Shown: one piece after another, positions 43,878-53,147 of the stretch | How the letters are laid out: each line of letters opens with the position of its first letter | Position numbering within the stretch: the first letter of the stretch is position 1 | Source: Hyphomicrobiales bacterium | GTDB lineage: Bacteria; Pseudomonadota; Alphaproteobacteria; Rhizobiales; Rhizobiaceae | Reading direction: 5' to 3' | DNA length: 64,000 nt | NCBI GenBank assembly: GCA_900468805.1 | Contig: UEIF01000022.1 | Coordinates: 124,001-188,000 of the forward strand | Notes under the pieces: generated by a model | Seen by the model: only the letters and a program-made list of their open reading frames with translations | Told to the model about the DNA's origin: nothing | The model's database searches: none | Position numbers and translations under genes: made by a program

Positions 43878-45110
43878 ATGGTGGAATCTGCTCGTTTGAG
43901 CCTGCATGTCCCCGAACCCGCCGTCCGCCCGGGCGGCCAGCCAGATTTTTCCAACGTCAAGATCGCCAAGGCCGGTGTCGTGCCGCGGCCGGAAGTAGAT
44001 GTCGCGTCGGAGGACATCCGCGATCTCGCCTACTCGATCATCCGCGTGCTGAACCGTGACGGCGAGGCGGTCGGTCCATGGGCAGGGTCTTCGACGGACG
44101 AGGAATTGCTGACCGGGCTTCGCAACATGATGAAGCTGCGCGCTTTCGATGCCCGCATGCTGATGGCGCAGCGGCAGGGCAAGACCTCCTTCTACATGCA
44201 GCATCTCGGCGAAGAGGCCGTCAGCTGCGCCTTCCGCAAGGCGCTGCAGAAGGGCGACATGAATTTTCCAACCTATCGTCAGGCTGGCCTGCTCATCGCT
44301 GACGACTATCCGATGGTCGAGATGATGAACCAGATCTACTCGAACGAGAGTGATCCGCTGCGCGGTCGGCAGCTGCCGATCATGTATTCCTCCAAGGAGC
44401 ATGGCTTCTTCACCATCTCCGGAAATCTCGCCACGCAATATGTTCAGGCGGTGGGCTGGGCCATGGCCTCGGCGATCAAGAATGACAGCCGCATAGCAGC
44501 CGCCTGGATCGGCGACGGCTCGACGGCGGAATCGGACTTTCATTCGGCTTTGGTCTTTGCTTCCACCTACAAGGCGCCTGTTATTCTCAACATCGTCAAC
44601 AATCAGTGGGCGATCTCCACCTTCCAGGGCATTGCCCGCGGCGGCTCCGGCACATTTGCCGCCCGCGGCCTCGGCTTCGGCATTCCGGCGCTGCGGGTCG
44701 ATGGCAACGACTATCTCGCCGTCCATGCCGTCGCCCGCTGGGCGGCGGAGCGAGCCCGGCGCAATCTCGGCCCGACGCTGATCGAATATGTCACCTATCG
44801 CGTCGGCGCCCATTCGACGTCCGATGATCCGAGCGCCTATCGGCCGAAGACGGAATCGGAAGCCTGGCCGCTCGGCGACCCCGTTCTGCGGCTGAAGAAA
44901 CACCTGATTGTCAGGGGCGTCTGGTCGGAAGAGCGCCATACTCAGGCCGAAGCGGAAATCCTGGATGAGGTGATCGAGGCCCAACGTCAGGCCGAAGGGC
45001 ACGGCACGCTCCACGACGGCGGCAAGCCCTCGGTGCGCGACATCTTCGAGGGCGTCTATGCTGAGATGCCGCCGCATATCCGCCGCCAGCGGCAGAAGGC
45101 GGGATACTGA
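43878..45110 (+). CDS. bkdA1: 2-oxoisovalerate dehydrogenase E1 alpha subunit
   Basis: A 410-residue ThDP enzyme subunit. The ThDP motif runs from GDGSTAES (212-219) to NNQWAIST (241-248). The phosphorylation-loop-like region YRVGAHSTSDDPSAYRP is conserved. It decarboxylates the 2-oxo acids of Val, Leu and Ile. Residues 1-40 are a proline-rich lead typical of Pseudomonas BkdA1. Start after GGGAGGAAAG; the frame extends upstream into the previous gene but is not coding there. Confidence 0.94.
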   Translation: MVESARLSLHVPEPAVRPGGQPDFSNVKIAKAGVVPRPEVDVASEDIRDLAYSIIRVLNRDGEAVGPWAGSSTDEELLTGLRNMMKLRAFDARMLMAQRQGKTSFYMQHLGEEAVSCAFRKALQKGDMNFPTYRQAGLLIADDYPMVEMMNQIYSNESDPLRGRQLPIMYSSKEHGFFTISGNLATQYVQAVGWAMASAIKNDSRIAAAWIGDGSTAESDFHSALVFASTYKAPVILNIVNNQWAISTFQGIARGGSGTFAARGLGFGIPALRVDGNDYLAVHAVARWAAERARRNLGPTLIEYVTYRVGAHSTSDDPSAYRPKTESEAWPLGDPVLRLKKHLIVRGVWSEERHTQAEAEILDEVIEAQRQAEGHGTLHDGGKPSVRDIFEGVYAEMPPHIRRQRQKAGY

Positions 45111-45111
45111 C

Positions 45112-46125
45112 ATGGCCCGGATGACGATGATCGAGGCCGTGCGCAGCGGCATGGACGTCTCGATGGCGCGCGACGACAATGTCGTGGTTTTCGGCGAGGA
45201 CGTCGGCTATTTCGGCGGTGTCTTCCGCTGCACGCAGGGCCTGCAGGCGAAATACGGCAAGACACGCTGCTTCGACGCGCCGATCAACGAATCCGGCATT
45301 GTCGGCACGGCGATCGGGATGGCGGCCTATGGGCTGAAGCCCTGTGTCGAAATCCAGTTCGCCGACTACATGTATCCTGCCTACGATCAGCTGACGCAGG
45401 AGGCGGCGCGCATCCGCTATCGCTCCAATGGCGACTTCACCTGCCCGATCGTCGTGCGCATGCCGACCGGTGGAGGCATCTTCGGTGGCCAGACGCACAG
45501 CCAGAGCCCGGAAGCACTCTTTACTCACGTCTGCGGCCTGAAAGTGGTCGTGCCGTCCAACCCCTATGACGCCAAGGGCCTGTTGATCGCAGCCATCGAG
45601 GATGCCGACCCCGTGATGTTCCTGGAACCGAAGCGACTTTATAACGGCCCCTTCGACGGTCATCATGAGAGGCCGGTCACGCCCTGGTCGAAACATGATC
45701 TCGGCGAGGTGCCGGAAGGGCACTATACGATCCCGATCGGCAAAGCCGAGGTGCGGCGCGTAGGAGCGGCGGTAACGGTCGTTGCCTACGGCACCATGGT
45801 GCATGTGGCGCTGGCTGCCGCCGAGGATGCTGGCATCGATGCCGAGGTGATCGATCTCAGGAGCCTCTTGCCGCTCGATCTCGACACGATCGTCAAATCC
45901 GTCACCAAAACCGGCCGCTGCGTCGTCGTTCATGAAGCGACCCTGACCTCCGGCTTCGGCGCCGAGGTTGTGGCGCTGGTGCAGGAACATTGCTTCTACC
46001 ATCTGGAAGCGCCGGTCGTACGCGTCGCCGGCTGGGACACGCCCTATCCGCATGCGCAGGAGTGGGATTATTTCCCCGGACCCGGCCGCGTCGGACGCGC
46101 GCTTGCCGAAGTCATGGAGGCCTGA
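45112..46125 (+). CDS. bkdA2: 2-oxoisovalerate dehydrogenase E1 beta subunit
   Basis: A 337-residue transketolase-like subunit that starts one base after the E1 alpha stop. Text: MTMIEAVRSGMDVSMARDD, VVVFGEDVGYFGGVFRCTQGL, FDAPINESGIVGTAIGMA, RMPTGGGIFGGQTHSQSPEA. It forms the alpha2beta2 E1 with BkdA1. Length matches Pseudomonas BkdA2 (about 339). Confidence 0.95.
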   Translation: MARMTMIEAVRSGMDVSMARDDNVVVFGEDVGYFGGVFRCTQGLQAKYGKTRCFDAPINESGIVGTAIGMAAYGLKPCVEIQFADYMYPAYDQLTQEAARIRYRSNGDFTCPIVVRMPTGGGIFGGQTHSQSPEALFTHVCGLKVVVPSNPYDAKGLLIAAIEDADPVMFLEPKRLYNGPFDGHHERPVTPWSKHDLGEVPEGHYTIPIGKAEVRRVGAAVTVVAYGTMVHVALAAAEDAGIDAEVIDLRSLLPLDLDTIVKSVTKTGRCVVVHEATLTSGFGAEVVALVQEHCFYHLEAPVVRVAGWDTPYPHAQEWDYFPGPGRVGRALAEVMEA

Positions 46126-46128
46126 GCC

Positions 46129-47358
46129 ATGGGCGAATTCATCATCAAGATGCCCGACGTCGGCGAAGGGGTCGCCGAGGCCGAGCTAGTGGAATGGCAC
46201 GTGAAGACCGGCGATCCGGTGCGCGAGGACATGGTGATCGCCGCCGTCATGACCGACAAGGCCACAGTCGAAATCCCGTCGCCCGTCAACGGCACGGTGA
46301 CCTGGCTTGGAGGCGAGGTGGGCGACCGTATCGCGGTCAAGGCACCGCTGGTGCGCATCGAGACGGCAGGCGAGACCGGGGTTGCGGAACCTGAAACCAT
46401 CCCCCAACCGCGCCCCGCCGAGCCGGTGAAAGCCGACGCTCCGAAGTCCGTTTCAAAGGCATCGTCCCCGGCAAGTCCACCGGCCGAAAAGCCGCTCGCC
46501 GCGCCGTCCGTGCGGCTCTTCGCGCGCGAGAGCGGCGTGGATCTCAGGCAGGTTCAGGGTACCGGCCCAGCCGGCCGCATCCTGCGCGAGGATATCGAGC
46601 AGTTCCTGAACCAGGGTGCGGTACCCGCTTCGGCGCGGGCCGGCCTGGCGAAGAAGACGGCGACCGAGGAGATCAAGCTGACCGGCCTTCGCCGCCGCAT
46701 CGCCGAGAAGATGGTGCTCTCCACGTCGCGCATTCCCCACATCACCTATGTGGAAGAGGTGGACATGACGGCCCTCGAGGAGCTGCGCGCCACCATGAAT
46801 GCCGACCGCAAATCCGAGCACCCCAAGCTGACGGTGCTGCCTTTCCTAATCCGCGCCTTGGTCAGAGCCATTGCTGCGCAACCCGACGTCAACGCCACCT
46901 TCGATGACGATGCCGGCATCATCACACGCCATGGCGCCGTGCATATCGGCATAGCCACACAGACGCCGGCGGGTCTGACCGTGCCTGTCGTGCGCCATGC
47001 CGAGGCTCGCGGCATCTTCGATTGCGCAGTCGAAATGAACCGGCTGGCGGAAGCCGCCCGCTCCGGTACGGCCACGCGCGACGAATTGTCAGGATCGACC
47101 ATCACCATCAGCTCGCTCGGCGCACTCGGCGGCATTGTCTCCACGCCCGTCATCAATCATCCGGAAGTGGCGATCATCGGCGTCAACAAGATCGCCACGC
47201 GGCCGGTCTGGGACGGCGCGCAGTTCGTGCCGCGCAAGATGATGAACCTGTCCTCCAGCTTTGATCACCGCATCATCGACGGCTGGGATGCTGCGACCTT
47301 CGTGCAGCGCATCCGCACGCTACTCGAAACGCCGGCACTTATTTTCATCGAAGGCTGA
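46129..47358 (+). CDS. bkdB: branched-chain dihydrolipoyl acyltransferase (E2)
   Basis: A 409-residue E2 with one lipoyl domain (lipoyl Lys44 in MTDKATVEI), an Ala/Pro linker, a peripheral subunit-binding domain (APSVRLFARESGVDLRQVQG, about 124-143) and a catalytic domain with the HxxxDG motif in SSSFDHRIIDGWDAA near the C-terminus. It carries acyl groups to CoA. Four bases after bkdA2, four before the E3 gene. Confidence 0.95.
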   Translation: MGEFIIKMPDVGEGVAEAELVEWHVKTGDPVREDMVIAAVMTDKATVEIPSPVNGTVTWLGGEVGDRIAVKAPLVRIETAGETGVAEPETIPQPRPAEPVKADAPKSVSKASSPASPPAEKPLAAPSVRLFARESGVDLRQVQGTGPAGRILREDIEQFLNQGAVPASARAGLAKKTATEEIKLTGLRRRIAEKMVLSTSRIPHITYVEEVDMTALEELRATMNADRKSEHPKLTVLPFLIRALVRAIAAQPDVNATFDDDAGIITRHGAVHIGIATQTPAGLTVPVVRHAEARGIFDCAVEMNRLAEAARSGTATRDELSGSTITISSLGALGGIVSTPVINHPEVAIIGVNKIATRPVWDGAQFVPRKMMNLSSSFDHRIIDGWDAATFVQRIRTLLETPALIFIEG

Positions 47359-47361
47359 GCC

Positions 47362-48759
47362 ATGAAAGAAATTGTCTGCAAGCTCCTCGTCATCGGTGCC
47401 GGCCCCGGCGGTTATGTCTGCGCCATCCGCGCCGGCCAGCTGGGTGTCGATACAGTTATCGTCGAGGCCGGCAAGCCCGGTGGCACCTGCCTGACGGTCG
47501 GCTGCATTCCCTCCAAGGCGCTGATCCACGCCGCAGAAGAATTCGATGCCACGCAGAAAATGCTGGCCGGTAAAAATCCGATGGGCATCCGCGTTGAAGG
47601 CGCTTCCATCGATCTTGCCAAGACCATCATCTGGAAGGACGGGATCGTCGGCCGGCTCACAGGCGGTGTCTCCGGCCTCCTACAGAAGGCGCGCGTGAAG
47701 ATCGTCCACGGCCGCGCCCGTTTCCGGGACGGCAAGACGGTCGAGGTGGAGACCGAGACCGGACAGCAGATCATTCGCGCCGAAACCGTTGTCATTGCCA
47801 CCGGCTCGGATCCGGTGGAACTCGCGAACCTGCCCTTCGGTGACCGGGTGATGTCCTCCAGCGAGGCGCTGTCGCTGACGGAATTGCCGAAGAATCTCGT
47901 CGTGATCGGCGGCGGTTATATCGGGCTGGAGCTCGGAACAGCCTTTGCCAAGATGGGGTCGCAGGTGACCGTGGTAGAAGCAACTCAGCAGGTCTTGCCG
48001 CAATATGATGCCGAACTCGTGCGTCCCGTCATGCGCAAGCTGACCGAGCGGGGCATCCGCGTGCTGACTGGTGCCAAGGCGATCGGCCTTTCCGATGCCG
48101 GCGATGGGCTGGTCGTCGAAATGCCTGACGGAAGGCAGCAGGCGCTGCCGGCCGACCGCATTCTCGTCACTGTCGGCCGTCGTCCGCGAACCGCGGGCTC
48201 GGGGCTTGAAGAACTGGATCTCGACCGCGCCGGGCCCTTTCTCAGGATCGACGACCGATGCCGGACTTCGATGCGCGGCATCTATGCGATCGGCGATGTC
48301 ACCGGCGAGCCGATGCTGGCGCATCGAGCGATGGCGCAGGGAGAGATGGTGGCGGAGATCATCGCGGGCAAGAAGCGTGCATGGGACAAGCGCTGCATTC
48401 CGGCTATCTGCTTTACCGATCCGGAAATCGTCAGCGCCGGCCTGTCGCCGGCCGAAGCCCGCGCCCAGGGTTACGACATCAGGACCGGTCAGTTTCCCTT
48501 CAGCGCCAATGGACGGGCGATGACGATGCTGTCGGAAGAGGGCTTTGTGCGGGTGGTGGCGCGGGCCGATACCAATCTCGTTCTCGGCCTGCAGGCGGTG
48601 GGCGCTGGGGTTTCCGAACTCTCGGCCGCCTTTGCGCTCGCCATCGAAATGGGCGCGCGGCTGGAGGATATCGCTGGCACGATCCATGCTCATCCGACCC
48701 GCAGTGAGGCGGTCATGGAAGCAGCGCTCAAGGCTTTGGGGAACGCGCTTCACATGTGA
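47362..48759 (+). CDS. lpdV: dihydrolipoyl dehydrogenase (E3)
   Basis: A 465-residue flavoprotein of normal E3 length. FAD motif GAGPGGYVCAIRAGQLG, redox disulfide GGTCLTVGCIPSK (about 41-53), NAD motif GGGYIGLELGTAFAKMG, and the C-terminal HAHPTRSEA with the catalytic His and Glu. It reoxidises the E2 lipoyl group. As the last gene of the bkd operon it is the branched-chain-specific LpdV type. Confidence 0.94.
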   Translation: MKEIVCKLLVIGAGPGGYVCAIRAGQLGVDTVIVEAGKPGGTCLTVGCIPSKALIHAAEEFDATQKMLAGKNPMGIRVEGASIDLAKTIIWKDGIVGRLTGGVSGLLQKARVKIVHGRARFRDGKTVEVETETGQQIIRAETVVIATGSDPVELANLPFGDRVMSSSEALSLTELPKNLVVIGGGYIGLELGTAFAKMGSQVTVVEATQQVLPQYDAELVRPVMRKLTERGIRVLTGAKAIGLSDAGDGLVVEMPDGRQQALPADRILVTVGRRPRTAGSGLEELDLDRAGPFLRIDDRCRTSMRGIYAIGDVTGEPMLAHRAMAQGEMVAEIIAGKKRAWDKRCIPAICFTDPEIVSAGLSPAEARAQGYDIRTGQFPFSANGRAMTMLSEEGFVRVVARADTNLVLGLQAVGAGVSELSAAFALAIEMGARLEDIAGTIHAHPTRSEAVMEAALKALGNALHM

Positions 48760-48776
48760 GCCTGCTCGACGCGGTC

Positions 48777-48908
48777 TTACCGGGTCTTTTGCTTCGCGCC
48801 GTTCGACGAGTTCTCCCGAAAGGCGGATGATCGTCGCTGAAGGACATCTGCAAGGTTGATCGGCTCCCGCGCTGCGAAGTCCCGCCGAACCAGTTCACCG
48901 CCTGCCAT
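48777..48908 (-). CDS. possible small protein, 43 residues
   Basis: A short frame starting MAGGELVRRDFAAREP and ending SSNGAKQKTR with mostly GC-ending codons and a strong charge bias. An AGGTG lies about ten bases before the ATG. It is convergent to lpdV in the gap where a terminator would be expected. No family recognised. It could be chance. Confidence 0.3.
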   Translation of the reverse strand: MAGGELVRRDFAAREPINLADVLQRRSSAFRENSSNGAKQKTR

Positions 48909-48956
48909 TTCGCAGCACCTAATCCGCTGACGCTGGCGGGGGTAAGCCATCGACCT

Positions 48957-49199
48957 TCAATGCACCAGGCCTGCCGGCGCATCTTCGACCGTTCCCTCCA
49001 CGGGCAGGTTTATGCCGCTCTCGGTGAGGTCCTGCAGCAGCGCGCCGAGCGCGAGGTCGAGGCAATAGACCGAGAATTCTGCATTGAGTTCCCGGGCGTT
49101 CTGACGAGCGTAGGAAACGAGCCGCGCGAGCGATGCGATATCCCGCAGCCGTTGGTCCTTCTCGGCGGTCCCGAGTTCGATGATGTCTTCCATTGCCAT
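48957..49199 (-). CDS. small hypothetical protein
   Basis: An 80-residue protein, mostly helical (EKDQRLRDIASLARLVSYARQNARELNAEF), then a short hydrophobic-amphipathic stretch YCLDLALGALLQDLTES. No signal peptide. Codon use fits the neighbours. Start at ATG 49199 with GGGGAGCTCAG upstream; a GTG two codons earlier is also possible. I do not recognise a family. It lies downstream of, and on the same strand as, the BTAD regulator pair, 132 bases away. Confidence 0.6.
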   Translation of the reverse strand: MAMEDIIELGTAEKDQRLRDIASLARLVSYARQNARELNAEFSVYCLDLALGALLQDLTESGINLPVEGTVEDAPAGLVH

Positions 49200-49331
49200 T
49201 CTCACTGAGCTCCCCAGCCGTGTTGGGAGGAGTTCTAGCGGATGTGGTCGAGGAAAGCGCGTGACATGGGGGTGACACCAGTCTGGCTGGCGTATTGGCA
49301 GGCGGCAACTCTGCGGTATGGACCGAACGTG

Positions 49332-51269
49332 TCAGAAGCCTGCCTTTCGCAGGGCCTCGCGATACTGTTCCTTCTGCCAGGCCTCCTTGAAGGGCACGAG
49401 CGACAGCCATTTGTCGACTTCGAAATCCGGATGGGTTTTGCGTGCCTTGCGCATGTAGAGACGGGCTTTTTCCACGTCGCCGAGCATCGCCCAGCAAGCG
49501 GCCGCAAGCCGGTCGGCGGGCGTTCGGTCATCCATTTTGCCGATCGCGTCCAGCGCTTCGGTATAGTTGGAAAGAGCGAAATTCGCGCCGGCCTCGGTCC
49601 AGAGATAATCGGCAGGGCTCAGCGGATTGAGCGAGATCGCCCGCTCAATCTTGGCCAGTCCATCGGCCGGGCGCGAGGCATGCACGAGCGTGTCGGCATA
49701 ACTTGCGATGCCGTCGGCATAATGCGGGCTGAGTTCCTCGGCGACCTTCAGGGCCACCACGCTTTCATCGAGGTCGTTCAGATAGAGTTTGGCGACGCCG
49801 AGCTGGCGGAAGCCTGAAGCCAGCGACGGATCGGCGACGATCGCCTGGTTTGCATAATCTTCCGCAAGCTGGATCAGTTCGCCATCGCCGCGGGCCGTCA
49901 GCAGCCATTCGACAAGGAAGGTACGCGCAAGGCCGGCAAGGGCGGGTGAGAAATGGGCGCTGTGCTGCAACGCTGTGCGGAAAGCCTTCCGCGCGCGGCG
50001 AATATCCGGCAGCGAAAGCCGCTTCATGTCGCGGAAGCCCAGGAGATAGCTGTGATAGGCGGCAGGGTTGTTTTCGAAAGCCCCGCGCACGGTCTCGTTC
50101 TGGCGAATCTGCCCGGAGAGCTCTTTGGAGATGCGCCGGGCGATCTCCCGCCGGTCGGTGATCAGGTCGTATTTTTCGAGGCTGAAGCGCTCGGCCCAGA
50201 TGACCTCATCACTGGCGGCGTAGACGAGCTGGACGAACAGCGATGGCATCCCGCTGCCGGTGGTCAGTCGCGTATCGAGCACGTAGGAGATCGAATGACG
50301 CAGGATCATGCCCGATCTATCGGCATGGCGGGCGATCTGCGCGGCGGTATGCGGCGCGACGACCGAGACGCTGTTCAGGGCGCAAAGGCCGATGGTCACG
50401 TCCTCGATCAGCGCCTCCGAGAGCACCGGCAGGGCCCCGAGATCGCTGGCTTCGACCGGCGGCAACAGGGCAAGACGGGGCAGGGGCGCAGCTTTCAGGA
50501 TGATGCCGCTTTCAATCGACGGCGCAGCCGGCAGAGCTGGCGTTTTGCCGGCATCGAAAATCTTGCGCACTTCCTTCAGTGCCTGCAGGTCGAGGCCGAC
50601 CTCCAGCGAGTGCTGCAGATCGCGGCGGCGGCTTTCGAAAAGCTGCCTGGCGTTTTCCAGATGCCCCTCGGCCTCATAGGCCTCCAGCAGGATATGGCGG
50701 ATGCTTTCGTCATCGGGCGCATCGCGGAAAATCCTGAGCGCGGCCTCCTTGAAGAGGCCGATATCGGTCCGCGAGCGCGCTTCCGGCAGCGCCCGCTTCA
50801 GCACGTCGACGAGGATCGCCATATGCCGGTTGCGCTCGCTGGATACCCATTCTCGTGTGCTGGCGCTTTGATCGGCGAGATCGGCAAGGAACTCCTGCCG
50901 TAGCAGGAATACGAGCCGTTGCAGCATTTCGAGCGGATCGGCCGAGGATGGCATATCAAGTTCGGAGCGATCAGCCACGAAGACCTCCCGCCTGATCCGC
51001 ACGCCAGTTGCCGTAAAGACCAGCAGTTCCACGCCGAGTTCTGCCTGCCGTGCCTGGACGCGCGAGATCATCTTGCGCAGGTTCGCCATGATATCGGGAT
51101 TGTCGTGACTGTCCCACAGAAAACGGGCGAGTGCGCCCCGCGGGCATTCGCTGTCAGGCCAGTCGAGCAGATAGCAAATCGCCAACAGGCCCTTTTCGGG
51201 GAAGGCGACAGGTTCTTCCGCCGCGTTCTGCAGCCGCAATGCGCCGAATGACTTAAGCCTGAGGGTCAT
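49332..51269 (-). CDS. BTAD/TPR transcriptional regulator (SARP-like)
   Basis: A 645-residue cytoplasmic regulator. It opens with a winged-helix-like segment (LKSFGALRLQN... LLAICYLLDWPDSECPRGALARFLWD... ANLRKMISRVQ), then a bacterial transcriptional activator domain (about 95-225: ETLV-like EAYEAEGHLENARQLFESRRRDLQHSL), then a middle domain like the one in adenylate-cyclase-linked regulators (IEDVTIGLCALNSVSVVAPHTAAQIARHAD), and TPR repeats to the end. This layout recalls SARP/LAL and CadC-like proteins. The target is not evident. It follows the XRE gene by 18 bases and they may be co-transcribed. Confidence 0.78.
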   Translation of the reverse strand: MTLRLKSFGALRLQNAAEEPVAFPEKGLLAICYLLDWPDSECPRGALARFLWDSHDNPDIMANLRKMISRVQARQAELGVELLVFTATGVRIRREVFVADRSELDMPSSADPLEMLQRLVFLLRQEFLADLADQSASTREWVSSERNRHMAILVDVLKRALPEARSRTDIGLFKEAALRIFRDAPDDESIRHILLEAYEAEGHLENARQLFESRRRDLQHSLEVGLDLQALKEVRKIFDAGKTPALPAAPSIESGIILKAAPLPRLALLPPVEASDLGALPVLSEALIEDVTIGLCALNSVSVVAPHTAAQIARHADRSGMILRHSISYVLDTRLTTGSGMPSLFVQLVYAASDEVIWAERFSLEKYDLITDRREIARRISKELSGQIRQNETVRGAFENNPAAYHSYLLGFRDMKRLSLPDIRRARKAFRTALQHSAHFSPALAGLARTFLVEWLLTARGDGELIQLAEDYANQAIVADPSLASGFRQLGVAKLYLNDLDESVVALKVAEELSPHYADGIASYADTLVHASRPADGLAKIERAISLNPLSPADYLWTEAGANFALSNYTEALDAIGKMDDRTPADRLAAACWAMLGDVEKARLYMRKARKTHPDFEVDKWLSLVPFKEAWQKEQYREALRKAGF

Positions 51270-51287
51270 CGGACCGCTATCGCCCGC

Positions 51288-51746
51288 TTACTCTGGGCGG
51301 GATTCCGGCTCACCCATTCTCAGCGCGTCCAACGGGATGTCGCTGCTTTCGGCTTGCGCCATCGCATTGACGAGCGAGATGATCGTCTCGCGGATGCGCC
51401 GGTCTTCGATCTTCACAAAGGCTCTGTTGAGGACGAGGCCCTCCTTCGACCGCAAAAATTCTGCGACCGGATCTACGGGGGCGGAAAGATCGAGGCCGGC
51501 AAGGCTCGGCGCTTGCGAATCATCCTGTTCGAAAAAGAAGGCCGGCGAGGTGCGCAGCACTTCGGCGATCCGCTGCAGGCGGCTTGCGCCGATGCGGTTG
51601 ATGCCCTTTTCGTACTTCTGCACCTGCTGAAAGGTAACGCCGATCTGCTCGGCAAGCCGCTCCTGGCTCATGCCGAGAAGCTGCCTGCGCCTGCGCATGC
51701 GCATGCCGACATAGGTATCAATCGCGTTCGGTGTCTTGACGTTCAT
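51288..51746 (-). CDS. XRE-family transcriptional regulator
   Basis: A 152-residue regulator with an N-terminal Cro/C1 helix-turn-helix (VGMRMRRRRQLLGMSQERLAEQIGVTFQQVQKYEKGINRIGASRLQRIAEVL) and an acidic C-terminal tail. Proteins of this layout are numerous in rhizobia. It probably regulates itself and the BTAD gene. An ATG start with GAAGGTAG upstream supports the start. Confidence 0.88.
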   Translation of the reverse strand: MNVKTPNAIDTYVGMRMRRRRQLLGMSQERLAEQIGVTFQQVQKYEKGINRIGASRLQRIAEVLRTSPAFFFEQDDSQAPSLAGLDLSAPVDPVAEFLRSKEGLVLNRAFVKIEDRRIRETIISLVNAMAQAESSDIPLDALRMGEPESRPE

Positions 51747-52512
51747 GGTCTACCTTCTGTCTCGTTCGCATCTCAGTCCATTGACTTGTAGACGGCATCG
51801 CGGTGCTTTTCTATGATTTGTTTTTGATGTCATACTAGACATCCAGGAATTGCATGCGCCGTGCGCGATCCAGTCGATCTCTCACGCAGTATACACCGTC
51901 GCCGCCGAGTTGGACATTTGCCGCACGACCTTCAGGTTCCGGAGATGAAGAGGATGCTGGGGCAGGAAAGCTCTTGCGGGTAAACACGCAAGCGTGATCT
52001 TGAAAGATCCGGCGCGTGCGGCCGCAAGAGGCGGGAGAACTACATCGCCAATCGGGGGAGAACTTGCGGTGATTGTCGATCTTCGTGGAGGGGCGTATCA
52101 CGCTTCCGACGAGACCGAGTGCTATCATAGCCCCCACGACCAGCCAGGCAGGGCCCCTATTCAGGACGGTGACCATCAATAAAGGGACGGACGGCCGGTG
52201 TTTGAATTTCGCCCGTTTGGCGGAGGAAATTTGACGCCGGCCGAACTCCTTCTCAATCGTCGTGCTTGCAGGCAGTTTTCCGCCGACGCTCCAGCAGTTC
52301 GCGCTCACCGAGATGAGCGAGTGTTTCACAAGTCTCGGCTCTGATTTGTCGTGAAGATGCTGGTTGCCTCAAGCCCGATCAACGAAGGTTGATCATGTAT
52401 CGTCGTGAAGCCGCTACTTTGGCATCTGTACCCTCTCGCTGCTGCGAGCGGGATCAGATATCAATGTAATGACCGGACGAGAATGGCTGGCTATTCAAAG
52501 CCGTAGACTTGA
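51747..52512. other. long intergenic region, no gene recognised
   Basis: 766 bases between the XRE gene and the cold-shock gene, an unusually long gap here. A minus-strand frame of 164 codons (51835-52329) contains one hydrophobic stretch (AWLVVGAMIALGLVGSVI) but no ribosome site at its plausible starts and its remainder is not protein-like; it may be decayed. A small hairpin GATCAAC-GAAG-GTTGATC lies at 52377-52394. Confidence 0.5.
52377..52394 (-). terminator. weak hairpin after the cold-shock gene
   Basis: GATCAAC and GTTGATC form a perfect seven-pair stem with a GAAG loop, 119 bases after the csp stop on the minus strand. No T-run follows. Only a weak terminator candidate. Confidence 0.3.
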
Positions 52513-52716
52513 TCAAAGCGTGTCGACGTTCTCTGCTTTCGACTTTCCGGTCTTGCGGTCTTGGCCCAGCTCGTAGCTTACCTTTTGTCCCTCTCTCAAA
52601 GATCCGCCTTGTTGCAGAGCAGAGACATGCACAAATACATCCGCCCCACCATTCTCAGGGGTGATGAAGCCGAACCCCTTGTCATCGTTAAAAAATTTGA
52701 CTGTACCGGTAGGCAT
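52513..52716 (-). CDS. cold-shock protein (CspA family)
   Basis: A 67-residue OB-fold nucleic-acid chaperone, normal length. RNA-binding motifs KGFGFITPE (RNP1) and VFVHVSAL (RNP2) are intact. The start is set by AGGAG before MPTGTVKFF; the longer frame is not homologous. As one of several Csp paralogues expected in rhizobia, it may be constitutive or stress-induced. Confidence 0.93.
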   Translation of the reverse strand: MPTGTVKFFNDDKGFGFITPENGGADVFVHVSALQQGGSLREGQKVSYELGQDRKTGKSKAENVDTL

Positions 52717-53147
52717 GGAAGCTCCTAATTGTTGCGCGGCCGCTTGCCGCTGTGGCAATGTTATAGGTCAATCCTCTCGCTATCAATGGCATGCAAGTCT
52801 CGCTGCCAGTGGCCGGCATTCTTGGAACAGCTCGGCCTCTTGGGCGGTGGGCCTACGGACTGATTGGAAAACCAGTGCGCTGGCGTCCCCGGTATTCGCC
52901 TGCAATGGCCGGTGGCAGATAGCCGATCTTGACCGGCTACACCTTCTTCCGACCCTTCGATGATCGGGCTGTGTTGTTGTCTGTTCCGGTTTTGCCACGC
53001 GCATCCTGGAGTGCGATGGCCGAGTGTTCTCTTGGGGATTAAATTTCACCTAAATCGGTAGAAAATTGGTATTCCATTCCGCGCTCGGATCATTGGAAAC
53101 CGCTATCACCTCTCCTGAACAATTCGAATGTCAAATGAGGGAACGCA
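52717..53147. other. divergent intergenic region
   Basis: 431 bases between csp and the quaternary-amine transporter operon. It should hold both promoters. A loose dyad around 53075-53110 (GGTATTCCAT ... ATTGGAAACC) lies near the transporter start and could be an operator. No gene seen. Confidence 0.4.
52760..52786 (-). promoter_or_regulatory. possible promoter of the cold-shock gene
   Basis: On the minus strand TTGATA (52786-52781) and TATAAC (52765-52760) are separated by 15 bases, about 45 bases before the csp start. The spacing is shorter than ideal, so the call is tentative. Confidence 0.3.

Noticed and set aside
43821..45179. 452-codon minus-strand frame across bkdA1
   Set aside because: Opposite-strand shadow of bkdA1, which has clear ThDP motifs.
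51835..52329. Minus-strand frame of 164 codons with one hydrophobic stretch
   Set aside because: No ribosome site at plausible starts, and the rest is not protein-like. At most a decayed gene; noted under the intergenic entry.
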